A stretch of 64,000 bases of DNA. Origin: HGM13233 sp900762805. Its GTDB lineage: Bacteria; Bacillota; Clostridia; Oscillospirales; Ruminococcaceae. Shown here in pieces: positions 62,300 through 64,000 of the stretch (the stretch's first letter is position 1; the number at the start of each line of letters is the position of its first letter). A program made the position numbers and the translations under genes. The stretch lies in contig CALKMA010000002.1 in the NCBI GenBank assembly GCA_937993755.1, positions 135,123 to 199,122 on the forward strand, in the 5' to 3' direction. Under the pieces are notes generated by a model. It did not search any database, was not told where the DNA came from, and was given only the letters and a program-made list of their open reading frames with translations.

Positions 62300-63139
62300 G
62301 TGGCTGAAATGAAACAAATCCACGACTTTGCGGTCAAATGGTGCGACAAATTCAGAGATCAGAAAACCAACTATATTGAACTGGTAGACCACTATATAGC
62401 GGACGATTGCGCTGCCCTTGGCTTTGAGATGGACTGTGGTCATGCCTTTTCCGAAAAATACGGTTCTGCCGCCAGTAACAGTAACGACTTGCACAAAATC
62501 ATTGATGAGGTGGACGACATTTCTTTGCTCGGATCTGCAATCTACTCTCAATGGCGGCATTTTAACCATTGGGCCTATTCCGGCGCTGAAATCCTCGAAC
62601 CCAAAAACCGCACATGGTTTATTTCAGCATTGAGCAGACTGGCATGGCTTACCGGCGGCAACCCGTATATCTTTCAGGGAGAACCACAGAAAATCTATAT
62701 TGTATCAAACAACATCTGCTATGGGTCACAGCCGGAATCAGATGACGAAGTTGAACAGCACCTCACAATAAACGCCGAGGGGCAAGTATGGTTTTCTGCA
62801 TATAGCTTTGGCGAGGGATTCGGACATCACAAAGAAGCAAGGAGCAGCACCTTTAGCGTAGAAAAAACGGCAGCCAACAGAGTTTTGAAGAGCATAGCCC
62901 AGTACTTTTCCGGCGAGTATGAGGAACTTTTTGCGACCGACATCGGCGGCTGGGTCATGGAAATCACAAACTCTGAGGGCAATGTGTATAAGTTTCGGGG
63001 TTCTTTGTGCGCCGACTTTGAGGTGAGCGGCATAGATCTTTCCGATATGGTGCGGGATTGTTATACAGCAACCGGTACTAATAGATACCAACCTAACGTC
63101 CAGCCCGGATTCTACTTGGTGATGAGAAATGATTATTAA
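62300..63139 (+). CDS. Orphan protein in an AT-richer island
   Basis: 279 residues from GTG 62300, chosen because AGGAGGT lies 8 bases upstream; ATG 62309 is an alternative. I recognise no family. It is soluble-looking with many aromatic residues (YSQWRHFNHWAYSGAE, NRTWFISALSRLAWLTGG). Codons are visibly AT-richer than in nfnB, as if acquired. It overlaps the next gene by 11 bp, so the pair is translated together. Substrate or partner unknown. Confidence 0.7.
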   Translation: MAEMKQIHDFAVKWCDKFRDQKTNYIELVDHYIADDCAALGFEMDCGHAFSEKYGSAASNSNDLHKIIDEVDDISLLGSAIYSQWRHFNHWAYSGAEILEPKNRTWFISALSRLAWLTGGNPYIFQGEPQKIYIVSNNICYGSQPESDDEVEQHLTINAEGQVWFSAYSFGEGFGHHKEARSSTFSVEKTAANRVLKSIAQYFSGEYEELFATDIGGWVMEITNSEGNVYKFRGSLCADFEVSGIDLSDMVRDCYTATGTNRYQPNVQPGFYLVMRNDY

Positions 63140-63761
63140 CAAAAACGAATACTTAATTTGTCCTTGTAAAGTTTCATCCATACCATACTGGAAAGCAACG
63201 TCTATAACCGTACCCGACGGTATGTGTATTGTACACAACGACAATTTCAATAAAACAGAATATCAGCATTACATTGACGAGCCTTATTTTCGCTTAATAC
63301 ATAGCCTGCAAGACTTGTCTATTCAAGTGCTTCCACAAGGATATTCGCTTTGTAACGCCACTTTGAAGGACTTTTCAGAGCACATCAATAGCTGCTATAA
63401 CGGAATCGGTGTAACAGAAGCCGACCTCCGAGACTATACAGCTCGTCCAGTATATGATTCTGCTTTATGGTTGGCAATTAAGGATAACCAAACCGATGAA
63501 GTGGTTGCAACAGGAATTGCTGAGCTTGACAAAGAGATTGGTGAGGGCGTTTTAGAGTGGATTCAAGTATCTGAACAGCATCGTGGATATGGATTGGGCA
63601 AATATGTTGTTTCAGAGTTGTTATGGAGAATGAAAGAAAGAGCTACGTTCGTTACTGTATCCGGTCAATGTAATAGCCCTACCAATCCAGAGGCGTTGTA
63701 TCGCAAATGTGGATTTACTGGCTCTGATGTATGGCACGTTTTGAGAAAGTGGTATGAATAA
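63129..63761 (+). CDS. GNAT-family N-acetyltransferase
   Basis: 210-residue protein whose C-terminal half holds the GNAT acetyl-CoA fold: EGVLEWIQVSEQHRGYGLGK, where QHRGYGLG is the acetyl-CoA pyrophosphate loop, then ALYRKCGF. The N-terminal 90 residues are unassigned. GNAT enzymes acetylate amines on proteins, small molecules or antibiotics; which applies here is unclear. It is co-translated with the orphan gene before it and lies in the same AT-richer island. Confidence 0.82.
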   Translation: MIINKNEYLICPCKVSSIPYWKATSITVPDGMCIVHNDNFNKTEYQHYIDEPYFRLIHSLQDLSIQVLPQGYSLCNATLKDFSEHINSCYNGIGVTEADLRDYTARPVYDSALWLAIKDNQTDEVVATGIAELDKEIGEGVLEWIQVSEQHRGYGLGKYVVSELLWRMKERATFVTVSGQCNSPTNPEALYRKCGFTGSDVWHVLRKWYE

Positions 63762-63863
63762 TCATCTCCTAACGAGAAAAAGACGGACGCAGCCGAAGCC
63801 ACAGCCCACTAAGGCGATAATTTCAAACGAACAGAAAAGTGGCATTCGCAAAGGCAGCAACAG

Positions 63864-63888
63864 GGCTTCAACCGGCAAGGTTGGAGCC
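63864..63888 (+). terminator. Terminator after the GNAT gene
   Basis: A 10-bp stem with one G-T pair (63864-63873 with 63879-63888) and a 5-base loop, followed by TTATTGC. Confidence 0.6.
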
Positions 63889-63920
63889 TTATTGCTATCC
63901 ATATATCGTATAATCGCATC

Positions 63921-63980
63921 TTGCTACGAAAATAAGTCGTAGCGTGAACCTTGCTACGAAAATAAGTCGTAGCGTGAACC
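63921..63980. repeat. Two tandem 30-bp repeats with internal dyad
   Basis: Exact copies at 63921-63950 and 63951-63980. Each has CTACGA and TCGTAG arms around a 7-base loop. A third copy diverges after TTGAC. The repeats end the window, so more may lie beyond. Confidence 0.85.
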
Positions 63981-64000
63981 TTGACAAAGCGTTTATCAAC

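Noticed and set aside
63754..63942. 62-codon frame after the GNAT gene
   Set aside because: No ribosome site; it contains the terminator and runs into the repeats.
63921..63980. CRISPR array
   Set aside because: Only two copies and no spacer between them.

Overview
The window is a stretch of chromosome from a GC-rich, low-redundancy Firmicute. Gene content and order (rplI-gdpP-rnj, a reversed dcw division cluster, ylxM-ffh-rpsP-khpA-rimM-trmD, a folate ECF S component behind a THF riboswitch, a GGGtGRT/NifU-like pair, a DUF4364 protein, NfnAB) fit an anaerobic clostridium, most likely of the Oscillospirales/Ruminococcaceae type. That placement is an inference from gene content; no rRNA gene is present.

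Layout. 1-4333 (minus): start of rplI, c-di-AMP phosphodiesterase gdpP, and RNase J with a long disordered N-terminus. 4555-9419 (plus): rnhA, mnmA, glnS, a THF riboswitch, a FolT-like S component and a peptide deformylase. 9959-12777 (minus): a HAD phosphatase and the poorly understood GGGtGRT + NifU-like pair. 13293-16010 (plus): secA. 16111-30429 (minus): the division/wall cluster, read from its own promoter with MraZ-type boxes, as mraZ-rsmH-ftsL-PBP-murF-mraY-ftsW-murG-murA-ftsQ-ftsZ-divIVA-like; murC, murD, murE, murB and ftsA are absent from it. 31056-38603 (minus): uvrC-rsmD-coaD-coiled-coil gene, ptsH, and the ffh/ribosome-maturation operon.

38802-48367 is more accessory: tRNA-Ala, a VOC protein, a MATE pump behind tandem terminator-like hairpins, a split chromate transporter divergent from a LysR regulator, a MurG-like glycosyltransferase overlapping a PlsY-like acyltransferase, an MFS pump and a ComF-like protein. 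49033-53161 (minus) is prfA-sua5-coaE-apeA, all overlapping, where coaE has no stop codon and runs in frame into the M18 aminopeptidase. 53299-54788 (plus) holds an S1-domain protein and a DUF4364 protein. 54891-57130 is a patch of orphan and probably decayed minus-strand genes. 57423-57798 is a four-tRNA operon (CAT, Trp, Asp, Thr). 58356-62105 holds DUF378, an iron alcohol dehydrogenase and NfnAB. 62246-64000 is visibly AT-richer, with an orphan gene, a GNAT acetyltransferase and two 30-bp tandem repeats, and looks acquired.

Most of the window is housekeeping. The parts most worth pursuing are the GGGtGRT/NifU-like pair, the coaE-apeA junction, the glycosyltransferase/PlsY-like pair, the attenuator-like leaders (before the MATE gene, before rimM, and inside the dcw cluster) and the orphan genes at 55159-57130. 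All start choices, promoters and hairpins were read by eye.
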